64,000 nucleotides of DNA from Rhodothermales bacterium (GCA_022822185.1 JAJECE010000060.1:1-64000); one strand, 5' to 3'; shown: positions 36,525-45,275, counted from the stretch's first letter. Notes: generated from the sequence alone by a model not told the origin. Numbers and translations: made by a program.

Positions 36525-37616
36525 GTGATGGAACTCGTTTCTCCTTTCTTCGCCAGGGGGAGGAGCACTGGAGTATTGCTCCTGCTTCTCCCCCTTATGG
36601 CATGTCAGAGCGGGGATACCTCCCTGACAAGATTTGAGGATTCACCAATCATTGACAGCCTGCTGGCTTCGGCCCCCCACTTTGTAGTCAATACGGATAT
36701 TGAACCGGAAAAATGGGTTGCAAGTGCCAGATTGGGTATTGAGATGGATTCATTAATCCTCGGCACTCCCAATAGCATGATCGCAATAGGGGATAGCGTT
36801 TATATCTCGGATCGTCAATCTTCAGTGATCTTTGCGGTAGGGCCAGACGGCTATCTTGGCCGAAAGATAGGCACTCCTGGTGTAGCACCTGGCGAGTTTA
36901 CTGATTTGTGGGGAATACATCACAACGGTTCAAATATATTCGCCTTTGATAGTGGGCGGATACAAGTATTCACGGAGACAATGGAATACATTGATTCGTT
37001 CTCTTACTCCAGTTGGTGGAGGGAATTCGCCGTTTCGTCTGACTATATACTTCTGGAATGTCCAGGGGGAGATTGGCTGGTTTGTACCCGCGGTGCCTCT
37101 GCCCCCTATGTCTGGAATGAATCTGGGAAATTTCTTCCTGTTCTGGATATGCCTGATTTGGGGGGAGAAAATAGTTACGTTGCATCAATTTCTCCCGATG
37201 GGAATCGAATTGCTATCGGGTATCACTGGCTCCCCTATATCTTTATCTATGATAATAAGTTTAGGCATCTTCAGACGATCCGATTCGAGGGAGAGGATGT
37301 CCGCAATTTTGAGGCTATAGGTATCCCTGGTGAAGCCCCGCCAGAGGTCGTTGAGCCGGGCACTTTCTCGTTTATAGGGACGATAACGTTCATAAATTCT
37401 CGTTATCTGGTTGCAAGGGTACATAGAATTGACAATTACATTTTTGATTTATCCGGGGAGGATTACGAACTCGCAAGGAAAATGATTTTTCGGCCCATCA
37501 ATGACCCGGAAGAAAGAAAAAATGTGGCTGCCAAAGATTTTCTCTTACACAGAGGCTATCTGTATGTGGTCTCTCCCTGGGAAGAATATGTCTATGGATA
37601 CGAGTTCGATCTATAG
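36525..37616 (+). CDS. Six-bladed beta-propeller lipoprotein
   Basis: A 363-residue protein with a lipoprotein signal (LLLLLPLMAC, Cys at residue 27). Repeated blades show IAIGDSVYISD, IGTPGVAPGEFTDLWGI and YVASISPDGNRIAIGYH. Such proteins in Bacteroidota lie next to small secreted peptides; their role is not established. It is an intact relative of the broken gene at 25910-27030. It should sit on the periplasmic side or at the surface as a lipid-anchored protein. Confidence 0.75.
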   Translation: MMELVSPFFARGRSTGVLLLLLPLMACQSGDTSLTRFEDSPIIDSLLASAPHFVVNTDIEPEKWVASARLGIEMDSLILGTPNSMIAIGDSVYISDRQSSVIFAVGPDGYLGRKIGTPGVAPGEFTDLWGIHHNGSNIFAFDSGRIQVFTETMEYIDSFSYSSWWREFAVSSDYILLECPGGDWLVCTRGASAPYVWNESGKFLPVLDMPDLGGENSYVASISPDGNRIAIGYHWLPYIFIYDNKFRHLQTIRFEGEDVRNFEAIGIPGEAPPEVVEPGTFSFIGTITFINSRYLVARVHRIDNYIFDLSGEDYELARKMIFRPINDPEERKNVAAKDFLLHRGYLYVVSPWEEYVYGYEFDL

Positions 37617-37735
37617 CATTCCAGACACCAATGATATGTCTGGCTGCAATCTCCATCCAGACATGTATGCACTCCGAGGGGCAATACTTAAAAGCATGTA
37701 GCCGTATTGGGAGAATATCCGAGACCTTCCTGGAT

Positions 37736-37887
37736 TCGACGCTCACCCCTCAAATGGAGATGTGCAGGGCGGGATTTCCGAGAAATTGAACACTCAATCC
37801 CCGAAACGCGCTCTGGATGTCGAGTTTCGGGGATTATTCCTTCCTTGAAGAACACGGTCTGGTACTGTAGGGTTCAGTGAGGAAACA
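37736..37887. repeat. Hairpin-centred repeat, copy 2
   Basis: Left flank tggagatgtgcagggcggga and right flank ttccttccttgaag..gtctgg..ctgtagggttcagtgagg resemble copy 1. The stem is aatccccgaaac (37796-37807) with gtttcggggatt (37824-37835). A fragment of the right tail, tgaggaaacaaag, recurs at 39899-39911. Confidence 0.65.
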
Positions 37888-38254
37888 AAGGTGAATTATG
37901 TATTTAAATGAAACTTTCTCAGTGTTATGATTCAGATTTAGGTTTGTTTCCGGCAGGTTTGCCTGACCGCAGGATTCGGCGAGTTGTCTCTCTGATGATC
38001 AGCCCCCGTATCGTGGATTTGCAACTATGGTGTCATTCCATTTATCCACCAGTGCCTGAGACGTTCTGATTCAGACAAGCGGACAGGAGATGAATTGTGT
38101 ACTGCTGGTTTCGTGATTTACTCATTAGGCGAATGTCTGGACAGCATTACCTTGCCGGTATAGGGGGATCATCCATGATCTATTTTCCATTGACTGTATC
38201 TGAATCATGTTTAATATAGAATATTATACTGATTAATAGGACTATTGCTTTAAC

Positions 38255-38305
38255 AGGATGGACTCCACCAAGAATGATTCTATGATGGACTCCATCTTGT
38301 TTTAT
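38255..38305. terminator. Long hairpin, possible terminator
   Basis: A near-perfect inverted repeat (acaggatggactccacca with tgatggactccatcttgt) with an inner AGAAT/ATTCT stem, then cttgttttatag on the plus strand. It lies just past the 3' end of the minus-strand gene at 38322. The rest of the 37617-38321 gap holds hairpin repeat copy 2 and nothing else I can name. Confidence 0.5.
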
Positions 38306-38321
38306 AGTTTCCGTATCTACC

Positions 38322-38756
38322 CTATGCCTGAGTGTTATCGGTTGGCTTTAGCCGTATGCGCTTGAAAAATGATCCCTTTTGAGATGTATGACTTTTGAGC
38401 GCTAGAAAGTGTATGATCGGTATCAAAAGTCCAAAAATGAAGATATACTCTCCCCATGCTCTATGTGCAATCGGCAGGGGTAGAAAATAAGGGTCAGTCA
38501 TTATCCATCCACCGACAACAAAGTTTACCATGATAAGCAGCCCCAAGAACCATGCTGGGCTAAAGGTCTCAATCTTATTCGCTATAGGAAAATACATAAA
38601 AATGGCCGTACCCAAAACTACCATAACTACTCCGATCCAGAACAAATCCATATCAGCGTAAGCCCCGTCAAATTCCCGCCAGTAGCCATGAAAAGCGATT
38701 AGGGGGAACAACACCGAAGCAAAGATTTTTCCAAAAAACTTCCTTCTTTTTGTCAT
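38322..38756 (-). CDS. Hypothetical membrane protein, four helices
   Basis: A 144-residue protein (from MTKRRKFFGKIFASVLFPLI) with membrane segments near residues 10-25, 35-55, 65-90 and 100-125, and a basic C-terminus (KGSFFKRIRLKP). I recognise no family. It follows the Cys-rich lipoprotein gene on the same strand with a near overlap, so the two are probably co-transcribed. An upstream start at 38771 is possible. Confidence 0.5.
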   Translation of the reverse strand: MTKRRKFFGKIFASVLFPLIAFHGYWREFDGAYADMDLFWIGVVMVVLGTAIFMYFPIANKIETFSPAWFLGLLIMVNFVVGGWIMTDPYFLPLPIAHRAWGEYIFIFGLLIPIIHFLALKSHTSQKGSFFKRIRLKPTDNTQA

Positions 38757-38764
38757 AACTGATA

Positions 38765-39730
38765 TTACCATCTGTCCGCGGTCCGGCAACTGGTTCCGGG
38801 CCACCATTCGTTAATTCCCGCTGGACATTGGACGCAGGCCGGATTGTTCCTGCACTTGCCGTCACATCTGTAATTAAACCAGATTGCTCTCATAAACATT
38901 ATATCTCCAGCTACCAGTCCGCCAACAGCATAACTTCCCCATGATATGGGGCCAACCCACCCAGATATAGCAACGCAGGTACCAAATGTGGTTATGGCAG
39001 CCCACTGAGCATCGCTAAATTTTTTATATCCTTCTTCATGGCACCCATTCTTACATCCGCAACATTCTATGCAGCAGGACCCGCAGGCGTTTTGCATTTC
39101 GTTGTGTCCAAACCAACCCATAATAGTTGCAATGGACGGCATCGGCAAAATACTCGCCTGATTCACTGTAATTTGCTGTGGGCTACTGCAGCTCAGGCTA
39201 CCCGTTTCTTGCGCTAATGCATCCTGGTTTGCTTTGTGCATGATCTCCTTCCATCCCGTTGTATCAACCTCTGCCCCGCCATACACTGTAACAAATTCGG
39301 TTATCAAGCTCTGAATCTCCCCATATATTTCCGGGGAAATAATGGGACTGAGCGCAACTAAAAAATCCTGTCGGTCCGATTCATATCGCTCAGTTTGTAA
39401 TCTGTATTCCTCTTCTGAAAACTTCTTCACTTCGAAGTCTCCCTCTGCAGAATAATACTGGCTATAAACCGGCGAACGCTCCAGCACCTTTTCAGCGTTG
39501 CGCATAACCTTTTCAAATTCTTCTTCATCCATTTCGCGCATAGCGCTTGACGCATGACTGACTAAATTTGTTTGGGCTTTGGCGATTGCTTCGATATAAG
39601 CTTCCGGCGTATCAAAAGAGTTTTGTTCAGGCAAATCAACCTCGAGAATTGCCGAATCGTTACAACTTGCGATCAATAGCCCGAAGCTAATGGCAAGCAG
39701 GGTTATACGAACGGGGTTCAGGCCCCTCAT
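38765..39730 (-). CDS. Cys-rich hypothetical lipoprotein
   Basis: About 321 residues from the ATG at 39730, chosen because it gives a lipoprotein signal (RITLLAISFGLLIASC). Residues ~20-150 are acidic and helical. A dense Cys cluster follows (ACGSCCIECCGCKNGC), then a hydrophobic Gly-rich segment (GWVGPISWGSYAVGGLVAGD) and another Cys group (CDGKCRNNPACVQC). The clusters could bind metal or form disulfides. No family recognised. It sits inside the island between the coaBC duplicates. Confidence 0.55.
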   Translation of the reverse strand: MRGLNPVRITLLAISFGLLIASCNDSAILEVDLPEQNSFDTPEAYIEAIAKAQTNLVSHASSAMREMDEEEFEKVMRNAEKVLERSPVYSQYYSAEGDFEVKKFSEEEYRLQTERYESDRQDFLVALSPIISPEIYGEIQSLITEFVTVYGGAEVDTTGWKEIMHKANQDALAQETGSLSCSSPQQITVNQASILPMPSIATIMGWFGHNEMQNACGSCCIECCGCKNGCHEEGYKKFSDAQWAAITTFGTCVAISGWVGPISWGSYAVGGLVAGDIMFMRAIWFNYRCDGKCRNNPACVQCPAGINEWWPGTSCRTADRW

Positions 39731-39864
39731 AGGAGGTATTTCATTCAGAGAATGTGTTCGATTAAGCTTAACAAATGGAGTCGGCCAAAATATCCTCTTC
39801 GGATCTTTCCTTGCCCAGCTAATACTAATATACGAACCTTCCATCAATAATATCCACAGGCTGC

Positions 39865-39893
39865 TAGGTGGGCAACATCAATCTGAATCTACA
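39865..39893. mobile_element. Solo IS21-type end remnant
   Basis: aggtgggcaacatcaatctg followed by aatctaca matches the outer tip at 1021 (same terminal 15 bp) and its inner boundary, with one internal repeat lost. No transposase lies beside it. Confidence 0.6.
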
Positions 39894-40056
39894 GTCCTGT
39901 GAGGAAACAAAGACGCGGAATAGATGCCAGATCCCCAAGGGTAATGAACACCAAAAAAGAAAAAAACGTCCATAGAACTTGGAAATGGAGGTTTTCACAA
40001 ATGGGCTACCGTCAGACCCTCGAAGTCATGACCAAGACGGTTATCCACGTACAGGA

Positions 40057-40257
40057 CTGAGGTTACTGCAAAACTCTGCCGGGATCCCCGTCAGTTTTCC
40101 ACGGATTATGCACAATCAGTCAAGATTCGATCCAGGAGGGCCGTCGCAACCTCCTGTTTTGGCATCACCTCCAGTGGAAAGGACGAGCCATCTTTTCCAA
40201 TAAGCGTGACCCGATTGGTTTCCGTGCCGAAGCCGGCACCCTCTTCGCTTACATTAT
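40057..40257. repeat. Right copy of the coaBC 3'-end duplication
   Basis: The parent copy of the ~200-bp direct repeat whose second copy is at 35646-35846. Identity stops abruptly on both sides: at 40258 inside coaBC and just past its 3' flank near 40056. Confidence 0.88.
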
Positions 40258-41320
40258 TGAGGATAATCCAGTCCAGGTTTTTCTCCGTGAGTTTTTTCCG
40301 GGCGTTCACCAGCCCGTTTTCCGTCTCCATGGCGAAGCCGACTAGGGTCTGGTCATCACGGCGGAGTTTTCCCAGTTGTGCAAGGATATCAGAGGTGCGC
40401 TGCAGGCGGAGTGTAAGCTGATCCTCCTGTTTTTTTATTTTTGAAGAATGAGATTCAATCGGTGTATAATCCGCCACCGCCGCGGCCATGAAGATGATGT
40501 CCGCATTTTTATGGGCCAGAACTGCCTCAAGCATTTCAGCACTCGTCGTAATATCGATGCGCCGCACGCCGTCAGGGGTATTCAGGAGGGTCGGGCCGGT
40601 CACCAGCGTCACCTGTGCGCCGCGCCGGACTAGATCTTTTGCAAGGGCAAATCCCATTGTACCGGTTGAATGGTTGGTCAGCACGCGAACGGGATCAATG
40701 GGCTCACGCGTGGGGCCGGCGGTGACCAGTGCGTGCTTTCCACGCAATTCGTCCGGCAGAAGAGCGGCCATCCGCTCGAGAATATCATCCATCTCCGGGA
40801 GGCGCCCAAGCCCTACGAGTCCGCTGGCTAGCTCCCCGTAACCGGGGGGCAGGACATGATAGCCGAACCCCTGGAGCCGTTTCAGATTCAGGCGGACGGC
40901 AGGATGCATGTACATATCGTGATCCATGGCCGGGCATACCAGAATGGGGCAGCGGGCGGCCAGTACGGTCGCGGTCAGCATATTGTCCGCAAACCCGTTT
41001 GCCAACTTTGCCAGTGTCTGGGCGGTTGCCGGGGCGATCACGAAAAGATCTGCCCAGTGTCCCAGGGTGATGTGCTTGGTCCAGGTATCCTCCTCGCTCC
41101 CATCAAACAGGTCGGTGAGCACGGGTCGCCCGGACAGGGTCGCCAGAGTTGTCGCAGAGATGAACCGGGCGGCCCCCTCAGTGGCTAGAACCTGCACTTC
41201 GGTGCCTAGCTTTCGCAGTCGCCGAATCAACTCGGCCGCCTTGTAGGCCGCAATACTTCCCGTCACCCCAAGAAGGAGGCGCCTGCCGTGTAACTCGGTA
41301 ATTCGGCTGGATTCACGCAT
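40106..41320 (-). CDS. coaBC: Bifunctional phosphopantothenoylcysteine decarboxylase/synthetase
   Basis: A 404-residue fusion. The N-terminal flavoprotein (CoaC) part has GVTGSIAAYKAAELIRRLRK, FVIAPATAQTLAKLANGFAD, and PAMDHDMY. The C-terminal CoaB part has ALVTAGPTREPIDPVR, NHSTGTMGFALA, VLAHKNADIIFMAAAVADY and TLVGFAMETENG. It turns phosphopantothenate into phosphopantetheine for coenzyme A. Its start overlaps the gmk stop. The 3' end has been duplicated 4.4 kb away. Confidence 0.95.
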   Translation of the reverse strand: MRESSRITELHGRRLLLGVTGSIAAYKAAELIRRLRKLGTEVQVLATEGAARFISATTLATLSGRPVLTDLFDGSEEDTWTKHITLGHWADLFVIAPATAQTLAKLANGFADNMLTATVLAARCPILVCPAMDHDMYMHPAVRLNLKRLQGFGYHVLPPGYGELASGLVGLGRLPEMDDILERMAALLPDELRGKHALVTAGPTREPIDPVRVLTNHSTGTMGFALAKDLVRRGAQVTLVTGPTLLNTPDGVRRIDITTSAEMLEAVLAHKNADIIFMAAAVADYTPIESHSSKIKKQEDQLTLRLQRTSDILAQLGKLRRDDQTLVGFAMETENGLVNARKKLTEKNLDWIILNNVSEEGAGFGTETNRVTLIGKDGSSFPLEVMPKQEVATALLDRILTDCA

Positions 41321-41873
41321 TTCGAAGGTAGGCCCGGATCAGGTCAATCGTTTTCGTTGCAGCTTCATCAAGAGAGTCGTTTACCACAAGTGCATCAAAT
41401 TGATCAGAAAAGGAGAGTTCAAGTTCTGCTCTTTGCAGTCGCAGGGCAAGTGTTTCGGCAGATTCAGTTCCCCGGCTTCGCAGGCGGTTTTCCAACTCCG
41501 CCTCGGATGGTGGAGCAATAAAGATAAAAAATCCGCCGTAGGTGGTACGAACCCGGCTGGCTCCCTTCACATCAATATCCAGCAGGAGCGGGGTGTCGGA
41601 GTCGGTAAGCATGGAGAGCGGGGTTCCATAGAAACGGCCCGGATACACCTCCTCATATTCAAGGAGAGCATCCTCTGCAATCAGTCGCTCAAATTCCGGC
41701 ACAGAAACAAAATAATACTCCCGGCCATGTTGCTCATAGGGGCGCGGAGGTCTTGTCGTGACCGATACAGACAGACGCATAGACGGAAATGCGGCCAGAA
41801 CATACTGCGCCACGCTGGATTTTCCAGCACCGCTCGGCGCGGTCAGTCCAATCAGTTTCCGTTGAGGCATCAT
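41313..41873 (-). CDS. gmk: Guanylate kinase
   Basis: A 186-residue kinase: KLIGLTAPSGAGKSSVAQYV (Walker A SGAGKSS), SVSVTTRPPRPYEQHGREYY, PLLLDIDVKGA, IFIAPPSEAELENRLRSRGT. It converts GMP to GDP. The start at 41873 or 41870 fits the family; the longer frame upstream does not. It overlaps coaBC by 8 bp. The usual rpoZ neighbour is not present. Confidence 0.95.
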   Translation of the reverse strand: MMPQRKLIGLTAPSGAGKSSVAQYVLAAFPSMRLSVSVTTRPPRPYEQHGREYYFVSVPEFERLIAEDALLEYEEVYPGRFYGTPLSMLTDSDTPLLLDIDVKGASRVRTTYGGFFIFIAPPSEAELENRLRSRGTESAETLALRLQRAELELSFSDQFDALVVNDSLDEAATKTIDLIRAYLRNA

Positions 41874-41998
41874 GAAGAAGCAGAATGGAGATACGATACA
41901 GAAAAAACTGCAGGCGGCCGGAATCTTACAGGACAAATGAAAGATCCAGACCGTGTTCAACACAGGGCTTCGGCATCCCGTGCCGGTTCCCGTAAGCG

Positions 41999-42086
41999 CG
42001 GAGAGGGAGGGATTCGAACCCTCGGTACCCGGTTAGGGTACACTCGCTTTCCAGGCGAGCCCGTTAGACCGCTCCGGCACCTCTCC
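41999..42086 (-). tRNA. tRNA-Ser (anticodon GGA)
   Basis: Minus-strand cloverleaf with acceptor GGAGAGG/CCTCTCC, anticodon loop CTGGAAA, a long variable arm typical of serine tRNAs, T-arm GAGGG-TTCGAAT-CCCTC, and discriminator G. Its 5' base is the last base of the frr stop codon. Confidence 0.94.
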
Positions 42087-42655
42087 TAGACTTCCATGAT
42101 GTCTTTTTCCTTCTCGTCAAGGAGTTTGTCAATTGCAGTGACAAATCGATTCGTCTCTTTCTGCAATTTCTCTTCGGCGAAGTAGCGCATATCTTCCGAG
42201 AGGTTCTCGGCTTCCTGCGTGGATTTTAATTCGTCTTTTGTGCTGCGACGGATGTTGCGGATGGAAATTTTCGCCTGCTCCCCGATCTGCCGGACCCGCT
42301 TACACAGGGCAATACGCCGCTCCTCGGTCAATGGCGGAATCGGTACCCGGATCAGTGTGCCGTCATTAGACGGATTTAATCCAAGGTTTGCAGACTGCAC
42401 CGCTTTCTCAATAGCATCAATTGCGGACTTGTCCCAGGGAGTCACCACCAGGAGGTCCGGCTGGGGGGCGCTGACCGTTGAAATTTGATTGAGCGGAGAA
42501 ATACTGCCGTAGAATTCAACACGAACATTCTGCAGCATGGCCGGCGTGGCCCGCCCTGCCCGAATCGCAAGCAATTCTTTGTTCAGATGGCTCAGGGAGC
42601 ACTCCATCTTTTCGTTGTTTTCCAAAAGAAGAATCTCCAGAAGTTCGTCTAACAT
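42086..42655 (-). CDS. frr: Ribosome recycling factor
   Basis: A 189-residue protein with HLNKELLAIRAGRATPAMLQ, VEFYGSISPLNQISTVSAPQ, TVPIPPLTEERR-type sequence (RVPIPPLTEERR), and the C-terminal helix ETNRFVTAIDKLLDEKEKDI. It splits post-termination ribosomes with EF-G. It follows pyrH by 12 bp on the same strand. The stop codon TAG abuts the tRNA-Ser gene, so RNase P cutting would trim the mRNA exactly at the stop. Confidence 0.96.
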   Translation of the reverse strand: MLDELLEILLLENNEKMECSLSHLNKELLAIRAGRATPAMLQNVRVEFYGSISPLNQISTVSAPQPDLLVVTPWDKSAIDAIEKAVQSANLGLNPSNDGTLIRVPIPPLTEERRIALCKRVRQIGEQAKISIRNIRRSTKDELKSTQEAENLSEDMRYFAEEKLQKETNRFVTAIDKLLDEKEKDIMEV

Positions 42656-42667
42656 GACTCTAAAAAA

Positions 42668-43402
42668 CTAATCCCAATGTACATAAGATCCCACCTTCTC
42701 ACCAAAGACAATTCTTTGCAGGTTTCCCGGCTCATTCACATTGCACACGACAATCGGCATCTTGGATTCCTCAAGCAAGGTGAACGCAGTTTTATCCATG
42801 ACTTTCAGCCCTTGGCGGATTACTTCATGTCCGGCAATCTGTGCGAAGTGCTCGGCTTTTTCATGCACCTCAGGATCAGCCGAGTAGATTCCATCCACAC
42901 GCGTGGCCTTGACCACCACATCCGCATCGATCTCCAGTGCACGCAGTGCAGCTGCGGTGTCCGTAGTAAAATAAGGGTTCCCGGTTCCCCCGCCAAAAAT
43001 AACAATACGGCCTTTTTCAAGATGGCGGATTGCTCGCCGGCGAATAAAGGGTTCGGCAATCTCTTCCATCTTGATGCTTGAGAGCAGGCGGGTTTCAAGG
43101 TGCAGTTGCTCCAGCGCATCCTGCAGTGCCATGGCATTAATCATCGTTGCCAGCATCCCCATGTAGTCTCCATGGGCACGGGTCATACCTCGGGCTGTGG
43201 TCATAACCCCCCGGGATATATTGCCGCCGCCAATGACAATCGCCAGTTCAATCCCGTTTTGGACGACCTTCTGCAGGTCTTTTGCCCAGGCAGAAAGCAC
43301 CTTGGAATCAATACCAAACGCCTGCTCCCCTAGCAATGCCTCGCCGCTGAGTTTGACCAGAACCCGGTTGTAGATGGGCTTTTTCGGCTGAGAGTCTTGC
43401 AT
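42668..43402 (-). CDS. pyrH: Uridylate kinase
   Basis: A 244-residue amino-acid-kinase-fold enzyme with RVLVKLSGEALLGEQAFGID, IGGGNISRGV, DYMGMLATMINAMALQDALE, and FGGGTGNPYFTTDTAAALRA. It makes UDP from UMP. It lies between tsf and frr, the classic order. Confidence 0.97.
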   Translation of the reverse strand: MQDSQPKKPIYNRVLVKLSGEALLGEQAFGIDSKVLSAWAKDLQKVVQNGIELAIVIGGGNISRGVMTTARGMTRAHGDYMGMLATMINAMALQDALEQLHLETRLLSSIKMEEIAEPFIRRRAIRHLEKGRIVIFGGGTGNPYFTTDTAAALRALEIDADVVVKATRVDGIYSADPEVHEKAEHFAQIAGHEVIRQGLKVMDKTAFTLLEESKMPIVVCNVNEPGNLQRIVFGEKVGSYVHWD

Positions 43403-43423
43403 GGTAAGTGCCGGAAGGCCAAC

Positions 43424-44263
43424 TTATTCACCGAGTGCACACCGGACAAATCCGTCCACTTCTGCACCGGCTTTGCGGAGTACATCCCGTACCCGCAGTG
43501 AGGCATCCTTAACAAAGGGCTGCTCGACCAGAACATTGTCCTTGAAGAATCGCTCCAGTTTCCCTTTGGCGATCCGGTCTAGAATCTGCTCGGGTTTTCC
43601 TTCAAGTCGGGCCGCCTCCCGGCCGATTTCGTATTCCTTGTCCTGTGTCTCTTGCGGCACATCTGCGCGATGTGCCGCCAACGGGTTCAGGGCAGCGACC
43701 TGCATCGCAACATCCCGTCCGATTTCGGTCAGATTTCCATCTCCCTTGAGCGAAACCAGAACCCCCAGCCGGGATCCAGGATGGATATAGTCAATCACCT
43801 TCCCCTCTTCCGAGGAGATCACCGAAAATTTGCGGACCTCCAGTTTTTCACCGATCTTGCCGGTGAGGTCGGTCTGCGTCTCTTCAACGGTACGGCCGCT
43901 TTCCATGGATAAGCCCATGAGTGTCTCCAGATCTGGGGGCAGCAGTGCCAGGATGAGGTCGGCGATCGAATCTGTGAAGTCCGCAAATTCTTCGTTCCGG
44001 GCTACAAAATCGGTTTCGCAGTTCACCTCCGCAATGATGCCGATGCGCCGGGAGTGATGAATGCGTGTCACCACGAGCCCCTGCAGTGCTTCGCGGTCGG
44101 CCCGCTTTGCCGCCACACGCTGACCTTTTTTGCGCAAAAGGTCAATCGCAGCCTCCAGATCTCCATTCGAGTCGCTAAGGGCGCGTTTGCAGTCCATCAT
44201 TCCCGCACCGGTCTGGTCGCGGAGTTTCTTTACATCTTTTGCTGAAATAGATACTTTTGTCAT
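43424..44263 (-). CDS. tsf: Elongation factor Ts
   Basis: About 279 residues from MTKVSISAKDVKKLRDQTGA. The UBA domain (GAGMMDCKRALSDSNGDLEA) is followed by the core motif EVNCETDFVARNEEF. The C-terminus has VLVEQPFVKD. It reloads EF-Tu with GTP. The longer frame upstream of 44263 lacks family features. It lies between rpsB and pyrH. Confidence 0.96.
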   Translation of the reverse strand: MTKVSISAKDVKKLRDQTGAGMMDCKRALSDSNGDLEAAIDLLRKKGQRVAAKRADREALQGLVVTRIHHSRRIGIIAEVNCETDFVARNEEFADFTDSIADLILALLPPDLETLMGLSMESGRTVEETQTDLTGKIGEKLEVRKFSVISSEEGKVIDYIHPGSRLGVLVSLKGDGNLTEIGRDVAMQVAALNPLAAHRADVPQETQDKEYEIGREAARLEGKPEQILDRIAKGKLERFFKDNVLVEQPFVKDASLRVRDVLRKAGAEVDGFVRCALGE

Positions 44264-44383
44264 CAGAATAAGGTTGTTTACAGAACGGGGTTCGTTCAGG
44301 CACGGGCGGCTGGCGGCCAGAGACTCAAAAGAGACGGGAAGGTCCGTCCCCATACCGTCTGCCAGTGAGCGCGGTGTTGAAGT

Positions 44384-45163
44384 TTAACGCGTTTTCTGTT
44401 CGTTGCGCTTTTCGTTTTCTGCTTTTTTGTTCGCTGCTTCAATCTGCGCTGCTTTTCGGCCTTCATTGACCGCCTGGGAAATTGTCTGTGTAATCATATG
44501 GATCGACTTGAAGGCATCGTCATTGCACGGAATGACGTAATTCACCAGATCAGGATCACAGTTTGAGTCCACCATGGCAATGATGGGAATGCCAAGTTTC
44601 CGCGCTTCATTGACAGCAATCCGCTCCCGGCGAATATCCACAACAAACAGGCATCCTGGCGTACGGGGCATGGCAGCAATACCGCCGAGGTTTCGCTGGA
44701 GTTTGTCCAACTCACGGGACTTCATGAGTCGTTCTTTCTTTTTGAGTTGATCCAGGGTTCCGTCCTTGCCCATCTTTGCCAGTCCTTCCATGCGGCGGAT
44801 ACTGTTCCGGATCGTCTGAAAATTCGTGAGCGTCCCTCCAAGCCACCGCTCCACAACGTAAGGAGATTCGCAGGACTCCGCCGCTTCTTTGACCGTTTGG
44901 CGTGCCTGCTTTTTGGTTCCGACAAACAGGATTGATTTTCCCTGCCGGGCAAAGCGGGCGGCGGCGTTTGCCGCCTGTTCAAGCATTTTTTGGGTCTGCA
45001 GGAGATCAATAATATGGATCCCGTTGCGCTGCATAAAGATGTAACTGCGCATCTTGGGGTTCCAGCGACTGGTCAGATGGCCAAAATGCGTGCCGGCCTT
45101 TAACAGGTCTTCGACCGAAACCCGGTATTGGGTCACATCCGGTGTAGAAAGGAGGGTATTCAT
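44384..45163 (-). CDS. rpsB: 30S ribosomal protein uS2
   Basis: A 259-residue protein with LLKAGTHFGHLTSRWNPKMR, GIHIIDLLQTQKML, ERWLGGTLTNFQTIRNSIRR, and DSNCDPDLVNYVIPCNDDA. It has a charged tail (AENEKRNEQKTR-like) beyond the core. It binds the 30S head near S1. It precedes tsf by 120 bp on the same strand. Confidence 0.97.
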   Translation of the reverse strand: MNTLLSTPDVTQYRVSVEDLLKAGTHFGHLTSRWNPKMRSYIFMQRNGIHIIDLLQTQKMLEQAANAAARFARQGKSILFVGTKKQARQTVKEAAESCESPYVVERWLGGTLTNFQTIRNSIRRMEGLAKMGKDGTLDQLKKKERLMKSRELDKLQRNLGGIAAMPRTPGCLFVVDIRRERIAVNEARKLGIPIIAMVDSNCDPDLVNYVIPCNDDAFKSIHMITQTISQAVNEGRKAAQIEAANKKAENEKRNEQKTR

Positions 45164-45275
45164 GATAAGTTAAACTGGGTTAAGCCGCCAGAACGATCAC
45201 CTGCATGGCCAACCGGAAAGGCACCCGGCCATGCATCCAGTTCTGTGCGAAATGAAGTTTACAGGAATGACAGAG

